64,000 nucleotides of DNA from Pseudarthrobacter polychromogenes (GTDB taxonomy: Bacteria > Actinomycetota > Actinomycetes > Actinomycetales > Micrococcaceae). Of this stretch, positions 35,407 through 45,076 are shown in pieces. The position numbers and the translations under genes are program-made. A model generated the notes under the pieces. That model was not told the DNA's origin. It searched no databases and saw only the letters and a list, made by a program, of their open reading frames with translations. The stretch lies in contig NZ_BMKU01000015.1 of NCBI RefSeq assembly GCF_014644495.1, forward strand, positions 32,927 to 96,926, given 5' to 3'. Each line of letters starts with the position of its first letter. Within the stretch, counting starts at the first letter, position 1.

Positions 35407-36130
35407 CTGCCGGCGTCCCGGCTACTGCTGTTAAGTCTTGGCGGGCATCTGCGAAAGGCAGTAGCTGCCCGCTGAGTTGAATGGAGTCCTGGACGTGCCC
35501 TGCCAGCGCGGCGCGGATTTCCAGCGCCGCCCTGTCCATTGAAACACGCCCGCTTTCCCCTGCCCGGCGGGCAAGGGTGAGGGCATTTCCGAAGCTGACG
35601 TGGAAGCGCCTGCCCGGCCGGGGTACGGAATCGAGGTGCTCCGCTCCCCTGCGGGTGCCCAGGATGGCCACGGGGACCACCGGGGCACCGGAGTTCAGCG
35701 CCAGCCAGGCGACGCCGCCGTTGATGTCCGCCGCCGCCCCGCTCCCCCTGGTTCCTTCGGGGAGGATGCCAACACACCGGCCGGCGTCGAGCACTTCCTT
35801 GCACCGCTGCAGCGCGGTCCGGTCGCCGCGCCTGTCCACCGGCAGCTGGCCCGAAGCTGTCAGGACCTGGCCGAGGAAGCCCTTGAACATCTCCTGCTTG
35901 ACCAGGATGTGCATGGGGCGCGGTGAGGCGCCGAACATGACCGGCCCGTCCAGGAAGCTGATGTGGTTGCCCGCAAAGATCACGGGTCCACCGGTAGGTA
36001 CATTTTCCTTGCCCGTGACGGTTGTCCGGTACACCACGTGGTCGAGGATCCAGCCCACCGGCCTGCTCCACGCCATGGTAAGGCTGGAGGGAACACCCGG
36101 CCGGGAGGTGGTGGCGGCGCGTTCAGTCAC
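35396..36130 (-). CDS. 1-acyl-glycerol-3-phosphate acyltransferase-like protein (PlsC family)
   Basis: A 244-residue acyltransferase with NHISFLDG (HX4D, near residue 56) and PEGTRGSG (near 123). It sits between cmk and der and overlaps both (8 bp with cmk, 11 bp with der), an arrangement conserved in many actinobacteria. It is clearly different from the PlsC-family protein at 18271-19098, so the two probably have different acyl or acceptor preferences. Confidence 0.92.
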   Translation of the reverse strand: MTERAATTSRPGVPSSLTMAWSRPVGWILDHVVYRTTVTGKENVPTGGPVIFAGNHISFLDGPVMFGASPRPMHILVKQEMFKGFLGQVLTASGQLPVDRRGDRTALQRCKEVLDAGRCVGILPEGTRGSGAAADINGGVAWLALNSGAPVVPVAILGTRRGAEHLDSVPRPGRRFHVSFGNALTLARRAGESGRVSMDRAALEIRAALAGHVQDSIQLSGQLLPFADARQDLTAVAGTPADDH

Positions 36131-36836
36131 GGTTGAGGACCTTTGTGACGATCACCAGGGCAGCGGCCACGGTCTGGTCGAAGTCGAGGTCCGACGAATC
36201 CAGCGTCACCACACCGGAGGCGGCTTTGGTGAAGTTCACCACGGAGGAGTCCTTGGCATCACGGTGGGTCACCTGGGCCGCCAGCTGCTCGGCGTTCTGG
36301 GTGCCGCCCAGCTGGATTCCACGCCGGCGCAGCCGCGCTTCCTCGCTGGCAGTCAGCAGCATCCGGACTTCCGCCCCGGGCGCGACGACGGTAGTGATGT
36401 CCCTGCCCTCCACCACCATGCGGCGGTGGTGCTTTTCGATCAGTTCCCGCTGCCGGCGGATCAGCTCAGTCCGGGCCCCCAGGGTGGTGGCTACGGCGCT
36501 GACGGCGGAGGAAATGGCCGGCTCGCGGATGGCGTCGGTCACGTCAACACCGTCCACCCGAACGTACTCCTCCAGCGGGCTGGTGCTCAGTTCCAGGACC
36601 AGGTCGCGTGCGGCCTGTTCCACTGCTGCGGCGTCGTCAAGGTCGATGCCCTCGTTGACGCAGAACCATGTGAGGGCTCGGTACATCGCGCCGGTGTCCA
36701 GGTACGCCAGCCTGAGCCTGCGGGCCACTTCCTTGCTGACGCTGGACTTGCCGGAGCCGGACGGGCCGTCAATGGCCACCACCAGCGGCCGGCCGATGCG
36801 CAGCGCAGGCATGGTATCGAGAAGTTCCTGTGTCAT
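36123..36836 (-). CDS. cmk: Cytidylate kinase
   Basis: Phosphorylates CMP and dCMP. The P-loop IDGPSGSGKSSVSKE near residue 20 and the CMP-binding YLDTGAMYRA and VEGRDITTVV motifs are present. The ATG at 36836 forms a TAATG junction with the tyrA stop and is chosen for that coupling, giving 237 residues; the frame is open 18 bp further up. The gene order tyrA-cmk-plsC-der is compact and overlapping. Confidence 0.95.
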   Translation of the reverse strand: MTQELLDTMPALRIGRPLVVAIDGPSGSGKSSVSKEVARRLRLAYLDTGAMYRALTWFCVNEGIDLDDAAAVEQAARDLVLELSTSPLEEYVRVDGVDVTDAIREPAISSAVSAVATTLGARTELIRRQRELIEKHHRRMVVEGRDITTVVAPGAEVRMLLTASEEARLRRRGIQLGGTQNAEQLAAQVTHRDAKDSSVVNFTKAASGVVTLDSSDLDFDQTVAAALVIVTKVLNRD

Positions 36837-37945
36837 TACTGGAGTACCCGCCATCCGCGGTCGTTGAGTGCTTCGATCAGGTGGTCATGCTTGTTCGGCA
36901 ACACGGAGATTTCCACCATACCTACGTTTTGCCCGGACGAGTGGTCCAGGCGGAGGTCCTCGAGGTTGACGCCGATCTCGCCGATTTCCGTGAGGAGCCG
37001 GGCGATCTGTCCGGGCTTGTCGTCCACCAGGACGGTCAGCCAGGAATACGCCTGCGGCGGCCCGCCGTGCTTGCCCGGAATACGTGCCTGGCCGGCGTTG
37101 CCTTCACTCATGAGCTGCGCGAGGTCCAGGCGTGCGCCCGGAGCCGTGGGATCCTCGAGCGTTCCGATCAGGCGGTTGAGGTCATCCCGGACGCCATAGA
37201 GGATTTCCACGACTTTCGCAGCGTTGCCGCCGAGGATCTGGACCCACAGGGACGGGTCACTCGCCGCTATCCGCGTGACGTCCCGCAGCCCGTTGCCGGC
37301 CAGGGACAGAGCATGCAGCGGCGTACCCTGGAGCCGGCTCGCCAGCAGCGAGGACATTACCTGGGGCAAGTGGGACACCAGGGCAACAGCTTCATCGTGC
37401 TCCTCGGCCGTGAACTGGGATACAACTGCGCCCAGGTCCGAGGCCAGGGAACGGGCCGTCTGGAGGGCGGCGCCAGAGGTTTCCCCTGAGGGGCACACCA
37501 CCCACGGCATCGAAGTGAACAGCTCGCCCCGGGCAGCCACCGGGCCTGACTTTTCCCGCCCGGCCATGGGGTGGGTGCCGACGTACCGGGACAGGTCGAC
37601 GCCGCGGCGCCGCAGGCTGTCCAGGATGCCCGCCTTGACGCTGGCAATATCCACCACAACAGAGCCGGGAAAATCCGAAAGGGCTTTTTCCACGACGTCG
37701 GCCGTCACGTCCGGCGGCGCAGCAATCACCACCAGCTGCGGAACATCGCTGCCCAGTTCCGGCAGCGGCCGGCCCGCACCGATGTCCACGGCCACCGCCT
37801 GGTTCGTGGGCGAGGGGTCGGACAGGAACACCGGAACGCCCCGTCCGCGCAGGCCCAGTCCAATGCTGGCGCCAAGCAGTCCGGTCCCGAGGACCACCAC
37901 CGGACCATCCAGGTGCCCGCGGCCCTGGCTATGGAAGGCGGACAT
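36836..37945 (-). CDS. tyrA: Prephenate dehydrogenase
   Basis: Makes 4-hydroxyphenylpyruvate for tyrosine synthesis. The 369-residue protein has an N-terminal Rossmann domain with VVLGTGLLGASIG (17-29), the catalytic THPMAGREKSG segment (near 141) and a C-terminal ACT domain (about 298-369: YSWLTVLVDDKPGQIARLL) that suggests feedback control by an aromatic amino acid. It sits between the pseudouridine synthase gene (3 bp gap) and cmk. With the class II DAHP synthase elsewhere in the window, this is the second aromatic pathway gene. Confidence 0.94.
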   Translation of the reverse strand: MSAFHSQGRGHLDGPVVVLGTGLLGASIGLGLRGRGVPVFLSDPSPTNQAVAVDIGAGRPLPELGSDVPQLVVIAAPPDVTADVVEKALSDFPGSVVVDIASVKAGILDSLRRRGVDLSRYVGTHPMAGREKSGPVAARGELFTSMPWVVCPSGETSGAALQTARSLASDLGAVVSQFTAEEHDEAVALVSHLPQVMSSLLASRLQGTPLHALSLAGNGLRDVTRIAASDPSLWVQILGGNAAKVVEILYGVRDDLNRLIGTLEDPTAPGARLDLAQLMSEGNAGQARIPGKHGGPPQAYSWLTVLVDDKPGQIARLLTEIGEIGVNLEDLRLDHSSGQNVGMVEISVLPNKHDHLIEALNDRGWRVLQ

Positions 37946-37948
37946 GCC

Positions 37949-39163
37949 TCAGAGCCCTACGGATGCCAGCAGATGCCCGACTTCCTGCTTGCCGAGGTTG
38001 CGGATGCTGCCCTGGCGCTGGTCACCCAGGCCGATGGGGCCCACCTTGACGCGGACCAGCCGCAGGACCGGGAAGCCGACGGCGTCGAACAGGCGGCGGA
38101 CAATACGGTTCTTTCCCGAGTGCAGCACCACTTCGATCAACACGTGACCGGGGGTTGAGTCAACGAGCCGGAAGGAATCCACTGACGCAAAACCGTCCTC
38201 CAGTTCCACGCCTTCCTTGAGCTGGGCGCCGATACCCTGGGGGAAGGGACCGCGGACCTGCACCAGGTACGTCTTGGGCACTTCATAGGAGGGATGCGTC
38301 AGGCGGTTGGCCAGCTCGCCGTCGTTCGTCAGCAGGAGCAGCCCCTCGGTGGCGACGTCGAGGCGCCCCACATGGAACATCCGTTCGCCGGTGTTCTTGT
38401 TGCTCTTGAGGAAGTCGCTGATGCACGGACGGCCTTCGGGGTCCTCCATGGTGGAGACAACGCCCTTCGGCTTGTTGAAGACCATGTAGACGAGGTTCTC
38501 ATCCAGCTGGATGCGCAGGCCATCCACGTGGATGACGGAGGTCTTGGGATCAACCCGGACACCGAGCTCGGTGACGACCTGTCCGTCCACTTCCACCCGG
38601 CCCTCGGCAATCATCTCCTCGCAGACGCGGCGGGAGGCTACGCCGGCCGAGGCCATGACCTTCTGCAGGCGGACGCCGTCGGCGTCGTGCAGTTCCGACT
38701 GGGGAACGTCGCCGCGCGGGCCCTTCTTCCGTGACGGCCTGCGCACCGGCCCCAGGTTCTGGCCGAAGCGTTCGCTTCCGAACGCACGGGAGGCTGCGGC
38801 ACCGGGTGCGCCGGTGCGCGGCTTCGGCTTGAGGGCGCCTGGGGTGCCCGGCGCCTTCTTGGCTCCTGGCTTACGCGCTGCAGGCTTCCGCGAGGAAGGC
38901 CTGGCGGCCTTCGGATCTGCGGCGCCGCGGCCCTGCTGGGGGCCGTCCGACGCCAGATCCGGATCGATGAAGCGTTCCTCGCGCGGCTTGGGTGCGCGCT
39001 GCGGGCGGTCGCTGCCGAACCCGCCGCCCCGCTTCGAGGCTCCGCCGCGGAACCCGCCCGCTGACTTGCCACCCTGGGAGGTGTTGTGCTGTGTTGTCTT
39101 TCGTTCCGAACCGTTGCGTCCCGAACCGTTACGTGGTGAACCCTGGCGTCCCGCCTGTGTCAT
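37949..39163 (-). CDS. RsuA/RluB-family pseudouridine synthase with long basic N-terminal extension
   Basis: Makes pseudouridine in rRNA. The 404-residue protein has a disordered Arg/Lys/Gly/Pro-rich N-terminus of about 160 residues. An S4 RNA-binding domain follows (about 165-225: VRLQKVMASAGVASRR), then the catalytic domain with the Asp in GRLDVATEGL (near 290). It matches the Rv1711 position next to scpB. The N-terminal tail is much longer than in E. coli RluB and probably aids RNA binding; that is inferred. Confidence 0.93.
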   Translation of the reverse strand: MTQAGRQGSPRNGSGRNGSERKTTQHNTSQGGKSAGGFRGGASKRGGGFGSDRPQRAPKPREERFIDPDLASDGPQQGRGAADPKAARPSSRKPAARKPGAKKAPGTPGALKPKPRTGAPGAAASRAFGSERFGQNLGPVRRPSRKKGPRGDVPQSELHDADGVRLQKVMASAGVASRRVCEEMIAEGRVEVDGQVVTELGVRVDPKTSVIHVDGLRIQLDENLVYMVFNKPKGVVSTMEDPEGRPCISDFLKSNKNTGERMFHVGRLDVATEGLLLLTNDGELANRLTHPSYEVPKTYLVQVRGPFPQGIGAQLKEGVELEDGFASVDSFRLVDSTPGHVLIEVVLHSGKNRIVRRLFDAVGFPVLRLVRVKVGPIGLGDQRQGSIRNLGKQEVGHLLASVGL

Positions 39164-39273
39164 GACCCGTCCTTCAATTGTTTGGCCGGAAAGGTGTCCA
39201 GAGACAACCCTAACCAGCCGTGCAGAAATAATCTGCCCTGATAAATGTCCTTGCCCAGGCAGCTCGAAACTGC

Positions 39274-39936
39274 CTAGATCCCTTCAGCGTCGTAGTACTC
39301 CGCGATGCCGTCCAGGCCCGGAAGATGGGGAGACAACTGCGGCAGCTCGGCCACAGAACCGATGCCCATCCGTTCCAGGAAATACGATGTGGTCCGGTAC
39401 AGCATGGCCCCGGATTCCGGATCCGTTCCCGAATCCTCGATCAACCCGCGCTGGGCGAGGGTCCGCACCACAGAGTCAACATTGACGCCTCGAATTGCGG
39501 AAACCCTGGCCCTGGAGACGGGCTGCCGGTACGCGATGACCGCGAGCGTTTCCAGGGCTGCCTGGGTAAGCCTGGCTGTCTGGCCCTCCAGCACATACTT
39601 GCCCACAATGTCGGCGAAGTCCGTGCGGGAGTAGATCCGCCAGCCACCGGCGATGTTCCGCAATTCAAAACCCCGGGGGCTGGAGCCGAAACCAACGTGG
39701 CTGGCTTGATCCATATCCGGGGCTTTAACAGTATAGCCGCTATACTCGCGCTGCAGTTCGGCCAGCAGCGCGCTGACCTTGTCCACGGTCAGGCCCAGGC
39801 CGGCTGCCAGCTCCTCCTCTGTGGCCGGCTGGTCGATGACCATCAGCACAGCCTCAACGGCAGCCTTGGCCCCGCCCGGGAGGTTTTCGAGGTCCTCCTC
39901 CCCCGGTTGCGTGTCTTCCGTGGCTTCCTTGGTCAC
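39274..39936 (-). CDS. scpB: Segregation and condensation protein ScpB
   Basis: Winged-helix (kite) subunit of the Smc-ScpAB condensin complex. The 220-residue protein has two winged-helix domains; AVIAYRQPVSRARVSAIRGV is the family signature. The GTG start overlaps the scpA stop by 4 bp. An acidic N-terminal tail and short C-terminal tail flank the core. It is followed by the pseudouridine synthase gene after 110 bp. Confidence 0.95.
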   Translation of the reverse strand: MTKEATEDTQPGEEDLENLPGGAKAAVEAVLMVIDQPATEEELAAGLGLTVDKVSALLAELQREYSGYTVKAPDMDQASHVGFGSSPRGFELRNIAGGWRIYSRTDFADIVGKYVLEGQTARLTQAALETLAVIAYRQPVSRARVSAIRGVNVDSVVRTLAQRGLIEDSGTDPESGAMLYRTTSYFLERMGIGSVAELPQLSPHLPGLDGIAEYYDAEGI

Positions 39937-40745
39937 AGCTGCTCCTCGAACTCTTCACTTAGGTTGTCTGCGGACCACTGCCGGCTGCCGGCGGTCCAGT
40001 GGACGGCAAGGTCCGCCAGCGGCGACACCTGGTCGAAGGACACCGCTTTGTCCCGGAACAGCTCCAGCAGCGCCAGGAACCGCGCAACCACCACAAGGGT
40101 GGACTCGGCGTCGGCGATGATGGCCCGGAACGTGAGCGGCGATTCCCGCTGGAGCCGCAGCCCAACGATTTCCGCCTGCTCCTTGACGCTGACATTGCCG
40201 CCATGGAGATGGGCCAGCCCCACTTCGGTGGGCTTCGGCGCCTTGGGCCGCAACGCAGTTTCCGCCAGCGCGGCAAACTGTTCCGGGGTGTGCTTCCACA
40301 CGAGTTCCGGGAGCATGGCCGCGAAATGCTCCTCCAGGGCAACCTGCCGGGGAAAGCGCATGGCTTCCTGGTGCAGTGTGTCACCCAGGAGACCGGCCAC
40401 ATGCTTGAAGGCCTTGTACTGCAGGAGCCTGGCGAAGAGCAGGTCCCGGGCCTCGAGCAGTGCCATGTCCTCGTCGTCTTCCACCTCACCGGCGGGAAGG
40501 AGCCTGGCAGCTTTGATGTCCAGGAGCGTCGCGGCAATCACCAGGAACTCGCTGGCTTCATCCAGCGCCCACTCCCCGCCCAGTTTCTGCAGGTTGCGGA
40601 TGTACTTGATGAATTCGTCTGTCACCGTGGCGAGGGCCACCTCGGTGATGTCCAGCTGGTGCTTGGCGATCAGTCCCAGCAGGAGGTCGAAGGGACCCGT
40701 GAAGTTGGCCAGCCGCACCTCGAAGCCGGGCTTGGATTCGGCCAC
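39933..40745 (-). CDS. scpA: Segregation and condensation protein ScpA
   Basis: Kleisin subunit that bridges the Smc heads. The 270-residue protein has the N-terminal kleisin signature FTGPFDLLLGLI (14-25) and a C-terminal winged-helix part. It begins at a GTG 7 bp after the parA-like stop and overlaps scpB by 4 bp. The parA-scpA-scpB unit is conserved in actinobacteria. Confidence 0.95.
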   Translation of the reverse strand: MAESKPGFEVRLANFTGPFDLLLGLIAKHQLDITEVALATVTDEFIKYIRNLQKLGGEWALDEASEFLVIAATLLDIKAARLLPAGEVEDDEDMALLEARDLLFARLLQYKAFKHVAGLLGDTLHQEAMRFPRQVALEEHFAAMLPELVWKHTPEQFAALAETALRPKAPKPTEVGLAHLHGGNVSVKEQAEIVGLRLQRESPLTFRAIIADAESTLVVVARFLALLELFRDKAVSFDQVSPLADLAVHWTAGSRQWSADNLSEEFEEQL

Positions 40746-40752
40746 GTCCTGG

Positions 40753-41742
40753 CTAGGGTGCGCCGCCGCGCGAAATCAGTTCTTTGGCCAGGCGCCGGTA
40801 GGCGTCCGCACCGATGTGGTTGCCGGCGTAGCTGGTGATCGGCTCCGCCGCCACCGTGGCGTCGGCGAACTTAATGGAACGCTTGATGACGGTCTCGAAC
40901 ACCTTGTCCCCGAAGGCTTCCACCAGCCGGGTGATGACTTCACGGCTGTGGAGGGTCCGGGCGTCGTACATTGTGGCGAGCACCCCGTCCACCTGCAGGC
41001 GCGGGTTGAGGCGGTCCTGCACCTTGTCGATGGTTTCCACCAGCAGGGCCACCGCACGAAGGGCGAAGAACTCGCAGATCAGCGGGATGATGACGCCGTG
41101 TGCCGCGGTGAGGGCGTTGACCGTCAGCAGGCCCAGGGAGGGCTGGCAGTCGATGAGGACGACGTCGTAATCGTCCTCGACCTTCTTCAGGGCCCGGTCC
41201 AGGACCTGCTCGCGTGCAACCTCGTTGACGAGCTGGACTTCGGCCGCTGAGAGGTCGATGTTGGCCGGCAGCAGGTCGACGTTCTCGACGCCGGTCTGGT
41301 GGATGGCGTCACGGATATTGACCTTGCGGTCCATCAGGACGTTGTAGACCGTAAGGTCCAGCTCGTGGGGGTTCACGCCGAGCCCTGCCGACAGCGCACC
41401 CTGGGGATCGAAATCGACCAGGAGCACCCGGCGGCCATACTCCGCCAGCGCTGCCGCGAGGTTGATGGTGGAGGTGGTCTTGCCGACGCCGCCTTTTTGG
41501 TTCACCATGGCGATCACACGCGCCGGACCGTGGGAGGACAGCGGTGCCGGTTCCGGGAACTCCCGGTATGGGCGTCCCGTGGGGCCCATCACCGCGTTGT
41601 CCAGGTCAAATTCCGTGCCCTCCAGAGTTGCCGAACCCTGTTCGCTGCTCACGTATCTATCCACACTTTCGATGACGGTGATTTCCTGCCGCTGGTTGCC
41701 AGCGCCGTTCCTTCTTCTTCCCAAGGTTACAGCGGCCGACAC
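40753..41742 (-). CDS. ParA-family ATPase upstream of scpAB (PldP/Rv1708-like)
   Basis: A P-loop ATPase with the deviant Walker A NQKGGVGKTTS and Walker B VVLIDCQPSLG. The position directly upstream of scpAB matches corynebacterial PldP, a ParA-like protein linked to division-site placement, and Rv1708. The open frame gives 329 residues, but a GTG at 41652 (MSSEQGSATL, 299 residues) is a likely start because the extra 30 residues look non-homologous. It is not the ParA of the parAB system, which normally lies near the replication origin. Confidence 0.9.
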   Translation of the reverse strand: MSAAVTLGRRRNGAGNQRQEITVIESVDRYVSSEQGSATLEGTEFDLDNAVMGPTGRPYREFPEPAPLSSHGPARVIAMVNQKGGVGKTTSTINLAAALAEYGRRVLLVDFDPQGALSAGLGVNPHELDLTVYNVLMDRKVNIRDAIHQTGVENVDLLPANIDLSAAEVQLVNEVAREQVLDRALKKVEDDYDVVLIDCQPSLGLLTVNALTAAHGVIIPLICEFFALRAVALLVETIDKVQDRLNPRLQVDGVLATMYDARTLHSREVITRLVEAFGDKVFETVIKRSIKFADATVAAEPITSYAGNHIGADAYRRLAKELISRGGAP

Positions 41743-41822
41743 GGTATTCGGCGGAACTTGACTTTCCGCCCATGTTGAGCCTTGACCCTCTAGCTGAGGT
41801 CGAAGGTTGGTTTTGCAGGGGC

Positions 41823-41866
41823 CACGCAGCAGCCCCCGCGGCCAGTGCTGCGGGGGCTGCTGCGTG
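41823..41866. terminator. Hairpin between the dicarboxylate transporter gene and parA
   Basis: A perfect 17 bp stem (41823-41839 with 41850-41866) has a 10-base loop. It lies 37 bp after the transporter stop on the minus strand. No U-run follows on that strand, so termination may be imperfect and could let transcripts reach parA. Confidence 0.6.
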
Positions 41867-41903
41867 AAAACTGTTTGTGCGTGGCGGGCGCCTGGCGTGG
41901 TGC

Positions 41904-43259
41904 CTAAACGCCAGCCGGAACGCGCCGCTCCTCGGTTTCCGTGGCTGCCGGCGCCGCGTGGCCGGCGTGGCTGGCAATCATGGTCTGCTCGTCGAAGGGC
42001 AGTTCGCCGGAGAGTACCTGGTCAACCTGGCCCCGTTCGATCTCCTTCATCCAGGTGCCGATCAGGACGGTGGCTACGGCGTTGCCGGTGAAGTTGGTCA
42101 GGGCGCGGGCCTCGGACATGAACCTGTCGATTCCAACGATCATGCCCACGCCGCCCAGCAGTTCCGGCTTGTGTGCCTGCAGGCCTGCAGCAAGGGTGGC
42201 CAGGCCGGCGCCGGTGACACCGGCGGCACCCTTGGAAGCGATGATCATGAAGATCAGCAGCGAAACCTGGGCTCCCAGATCCAGCGGGGTTCCCATGGCG
42301 TTGGCCACGAAGAGGGAAGCCATGGTCAGGTAGATGGCGGTGCCGTCCAGGTTGAAGGAGTAGCCCGTGGGAACGGTAACGCCAACCACCGGCTTGGAGA
42401 CACCGAGGTGCTCCATCTTTGCGATCAGGCGGGGCAGGGCAGCTTCGGAAGAGGACGTGGAGAAGATCAGCAGGTATTCACGGCCCAGGTACTTCATGAG
42501 CTTGAAGATGTTGACTCCGGACACAACCTTCAGCAGACCGCCCAGGATGATGACGATGAACAGTGCGCAGGTGATGTAGAAGGCGGCCATCAGGGTGAAC
42601 ATGCTGACGATGGCCTGGACGCCGGTGGCTCCGACAACGGCGGCGATGGCACCGAAGGCGCCCACGGGAGCCAGCCACATGATCATGATGAGGATGCGGA
42701 AGACGACGGCCTGGCCGTGGCCGATGGCCTTGAGTACCGGCGCACCCTGCGGGCCCATCTTCTGCAGGGCGAAACCTACAAGGAGCGCGGCAAAGAGCGT
42801 CGGAAGGACCGGAATGTCGCCCGGGATGATCCCCAGGAGGAAGGCTACGGTGCTGTCGACTTCTGCCTTCTTGGAAGGATCGTATGGCGCCAGCTTCAGG
42901 CCCTCGCCCGGGTGGATCAGGTTGCCAACAACCAGGCCGATGGCGAGCGCGAAGGTAGACATGAGCACGAAGTATCCCAGTGCCAGGCCACCGACCTTGC
43001 CCACTGTGGCGGCCTTTGCGATGGAGCCGATGCCCAGGACGATGGTGCAGAAGATGATGGGCGCAATCATCATCTTGATCAGCTTGATGAACCCGTCACC
43101 CAGTGGCTTCATGGACTTGCCGACCTCGGGGAACATCAGGCCCACGACGGCGCCGAGGATGACGGCGGCGATGACCGCAATGTAGAGGTAATGCGATTTG
43201 TCGATGCCCTTGCGCCGCGTCTTCACGGTGTCAAGCGACTCTCCTCGTTGAGAAGCCAT
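41904..43259 (-). CDS. dctA: C4-dicarboxylate/H+ or Na+ symporter DctA
   Basis: Dicarboxylate/amino acid:cation symporter family protein importing succinate, fumarate or malate. The 451-residue protein has the expected hydrophobic pattern (about eight helices and two re-entrant loops), with the serine-rich STSSSEAALPRL loop and TGAGLATLAAG near the C-terminus. The ATG at 43259 has AAGGAG 8 bases upstream; the frame is open 45 bp beyond it. It is divergent from a CitA/CitB-type two-component system that probably senses its substrate and controls it. Confidence 0.92.
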   Translation of the reverse strand: MASQRGESLDTVKTRRKGIDKSHYLYIAVIAAVILGAVVGLMFPEVGKSMKPLGDGFIKLIKMMIAPIIFCTIVLGIGSIAKAATVGKVGGLALGYFVLMSTFALAIGLVVGNLIHPGEGLKLAPYDPSKKAEVDSTVAFLLGIIPGDIPVLPTLFAALLVGFALQKMGPQGAPVLKAIGHGQAVVFRILIMIMWLAPVGAFGAIAAVVGATGVQAIVSMFTLMAAFYITCALFIVIILGGLLKVVSGVNIFKLMKYLGREYLLIFSTSSSEAALPRLIAKMEHLGVSKPVVGVTVPTGYSFNLDGTAIYLTMASLFVANAMGTPLDLGAQVSLLIFMIIASKGAAGVTGAGLATLAAGLQAHKPELLGGVGMIVGIDRFMSEARALTNFTGNAVATVLIGTWMKEIERGQVDQVLSGELPFDEQTMIASHAGHAAPAATETEERRVPAGV

Positions 43260-43441
43260 GATGTGTCTCCTTATATGGATAATCTGATAGACGCTGCGGC
43301 GCATTCTCTGGGCTCTGCGCGTCCTCCGGTGTGATATCCATCATTGGGTACGCCGTGATCCAGCTCACCGTTGCGTTCATATTGGTCGCGGCACACATGC
43401 TTTCTAAGGATGGCGTCCGGAAACGGCGTCGGGAGGTACAC

Positions 43442-45076
43442 GTGATCCACCCCTGGAGTATTGCCCGCAGGCTCTTCGTGGCAAACCTGCTGATTGTGGT
43501 GGTGTTTATCGCCGTCGTCGGTTCGGCCACGTTCGTTGATGCCCGTGACCGCACCTACGACGAGGCCGGCCACCGGATGGCGGGAATAGCCGCTGCCATT
43601 GCTGCCAGCCCGCTGGTGCTGGCGGCGGCCTCCAGCCCGGACCCGACCGCGTCGCTGCAGCCCTATGCCAGGGACGTTATGGCGGAGGCCGACGTCGACT
43701 TCGTCACCATCATGGCCACCGACCGCACCCGGTGGACGCATCCGCGGGTCGAGGAGATCGGCCGGCCGTATATCGGCTCCATCGACGCTGCACTGCAGGG
43801 CGGGCAGCTCACCGAAGTGACGGCGGGGACGCTGGGCCCGTCGGTGCGGACCATTGTTTCGGTCAAGGACCAGGCGGGCGAGGTGAAGGCGCTGGTGGCG
43901 GTGGGCGTTACGGTCCGCACGGTGGACGTCGCCTTCGCCGGACGCCTGCCGGCCCTGCTGTTGATTGGCCTTGCCCTGCTGGTGGGAGGTTCGCTGGCGT
44001 CCTGGTTCCTTGGCCGGTACCTTCGCCGGGTGACCCGGGGGTGGGGTCCTGAGCAGCTCTCGCAGCTGTTCGCCTACTACGAATCCGTCCTGCACTCGGT
44101 GCGCGAAGGCCTGATCCTGATTGATACGAAGGGCCGCGTGGTGATGTACAACGACCAGGCGGCGGAACTGCTGGGCCTCGAAGGTGCCGGGAGCAAGGAC
44201 CCCACCCGGCCGCCGTCGCTGGCGGAACTGCCGCTCGAGGAGGAGCTCCGGGACCTCTTCGAGTCCGGCCGGCCGGCCAATGACGAGATCATCCTTACCG
44301 GTTCCCGGGTGCTGGTGGTCAACCAGGGACCGGCCAGGGCGCCGGGCTCCCCGGGAACCCGGGGCAGGGCACCCGTGTACGGTACGGTGGCAACCCTGCG
44401 GGACCGTACCGAAATTGAAGCACTGGGCACCGAACTGGAAACCATGCGGACCCTTTCCGGCGCCCTGCGCGCCCAGACCCATGAACACGCCAACCGGCTC
44501 CACACCATGGTCTCGCTCCTGGAGCTGGGCCGGACGCAGGAAGCCCTGGATTTCGCCACCCGGGACCTGGAGCTGAGCCAGCAGCTGACGGATGACATGG
44601 TCAGCTCCGTTGATGAACCTGTCCTGGGTGCACTCGTCATGGGCAAGGTGGCGGAAGCCCACGAACGCGGGGTCCAGCTTGATGTTGCCACGCTGGGTTC
44701 CGGTACGGTGGCGGGAGTGGCTGTGCAGGACCTGGTGACAATCCTGGGAAACCTCCTGGATAACGCCATCGACGCGGCAGCGGACGCTCCCCCGCCCCGG
44801 CGCGTGGAGCTGACGGTGGAGTCGGATGAGGAGGGGCTGGACATCGCCGTCCACGATTCCGGCGCCGCCCTGGACGCGCAGGCCGCGGACAACATCTTCC
44901 GCCACGGCTTCAGCACCAAGCCTTCCGGGCCCGGCGGCCGGGGCATCGGGCTGGCCCTGGTCCGGCAGGCAGTGCAGCGGCTGGGCGGTACCCTGACCAT
45001 TAACGGACGGCGCGGAGCGAAATTCGAAGTATTCCTTCCCGCAGCAGAGTCCCCGCAAAAGGAGCACACACCGTGA
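43442..45076 (+). CDS. Sensor histidine kinase, CitA/DcuS family
   Basis: Membrane sensor of di- or tricarboxylates. Starting at GTG 43442 (GGGAGG five bases upstream) it has 544 residues. Membrane helix 1 is at about 10-30, an extracytoplasmic PAS-like sensor at about 31-170, helix 2 at about 175-198 and a cytoplasmic PAS domain at about 210-270. A DHp region with the phospho-acceptor His in QTHEHANRLH and an HATPase with NLLDNAIDAA and GGRGIGLALV follow. The frame is open back to 43331, which would remove most of the intergenic region. It overlaps the regulator gene by 4 bp. Confidence 0.92.
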   Translation: MIHPWSIARRLFVANLLIVVVFIAVVGSATFVDARDRTYDEAGHRMAGIAAAIAASPLVLAAASSPDPTASLQPYARDVMAEADVDFVTIMATDRTRWTHPRVEEIGRPYIGSIDAALQGGQLTEVTAGTLGPSVRTIVSVKDQAGEVKALVAVGVTVRTVDVAFAGRLPALLLIGLALLVGGSLASWFLGRYLRRVTRGWGPEQLSQLFAYYESVLHSVREGLILIDTKGRVVMYNDQAAELLGLEGAGSKDPTRPPSLAELPLEEELRDLFESGRPANDEIILTGSRVLVVNQGPARAPGSPGTRGRAPVYGTVATLRDRTEIEALGTELETMRTLSGALRAQTHEHANRLHTMVSLLELGRTQEALDFATRDLELSQQLTDDMVSSVDEPVLGALVMGKVAEAHERGVQLDVATLGSGTVAGVAVQDLVTILGNLLDNAIDAAADAPPPRRVELTVESDEEGLDIAVHDSGAALDAQAADNIFRHGFSTKPSGPGGRGIGLALVRQAVQRLGGTLTINGRRGAKFEVFLPAAESPQKEHTP

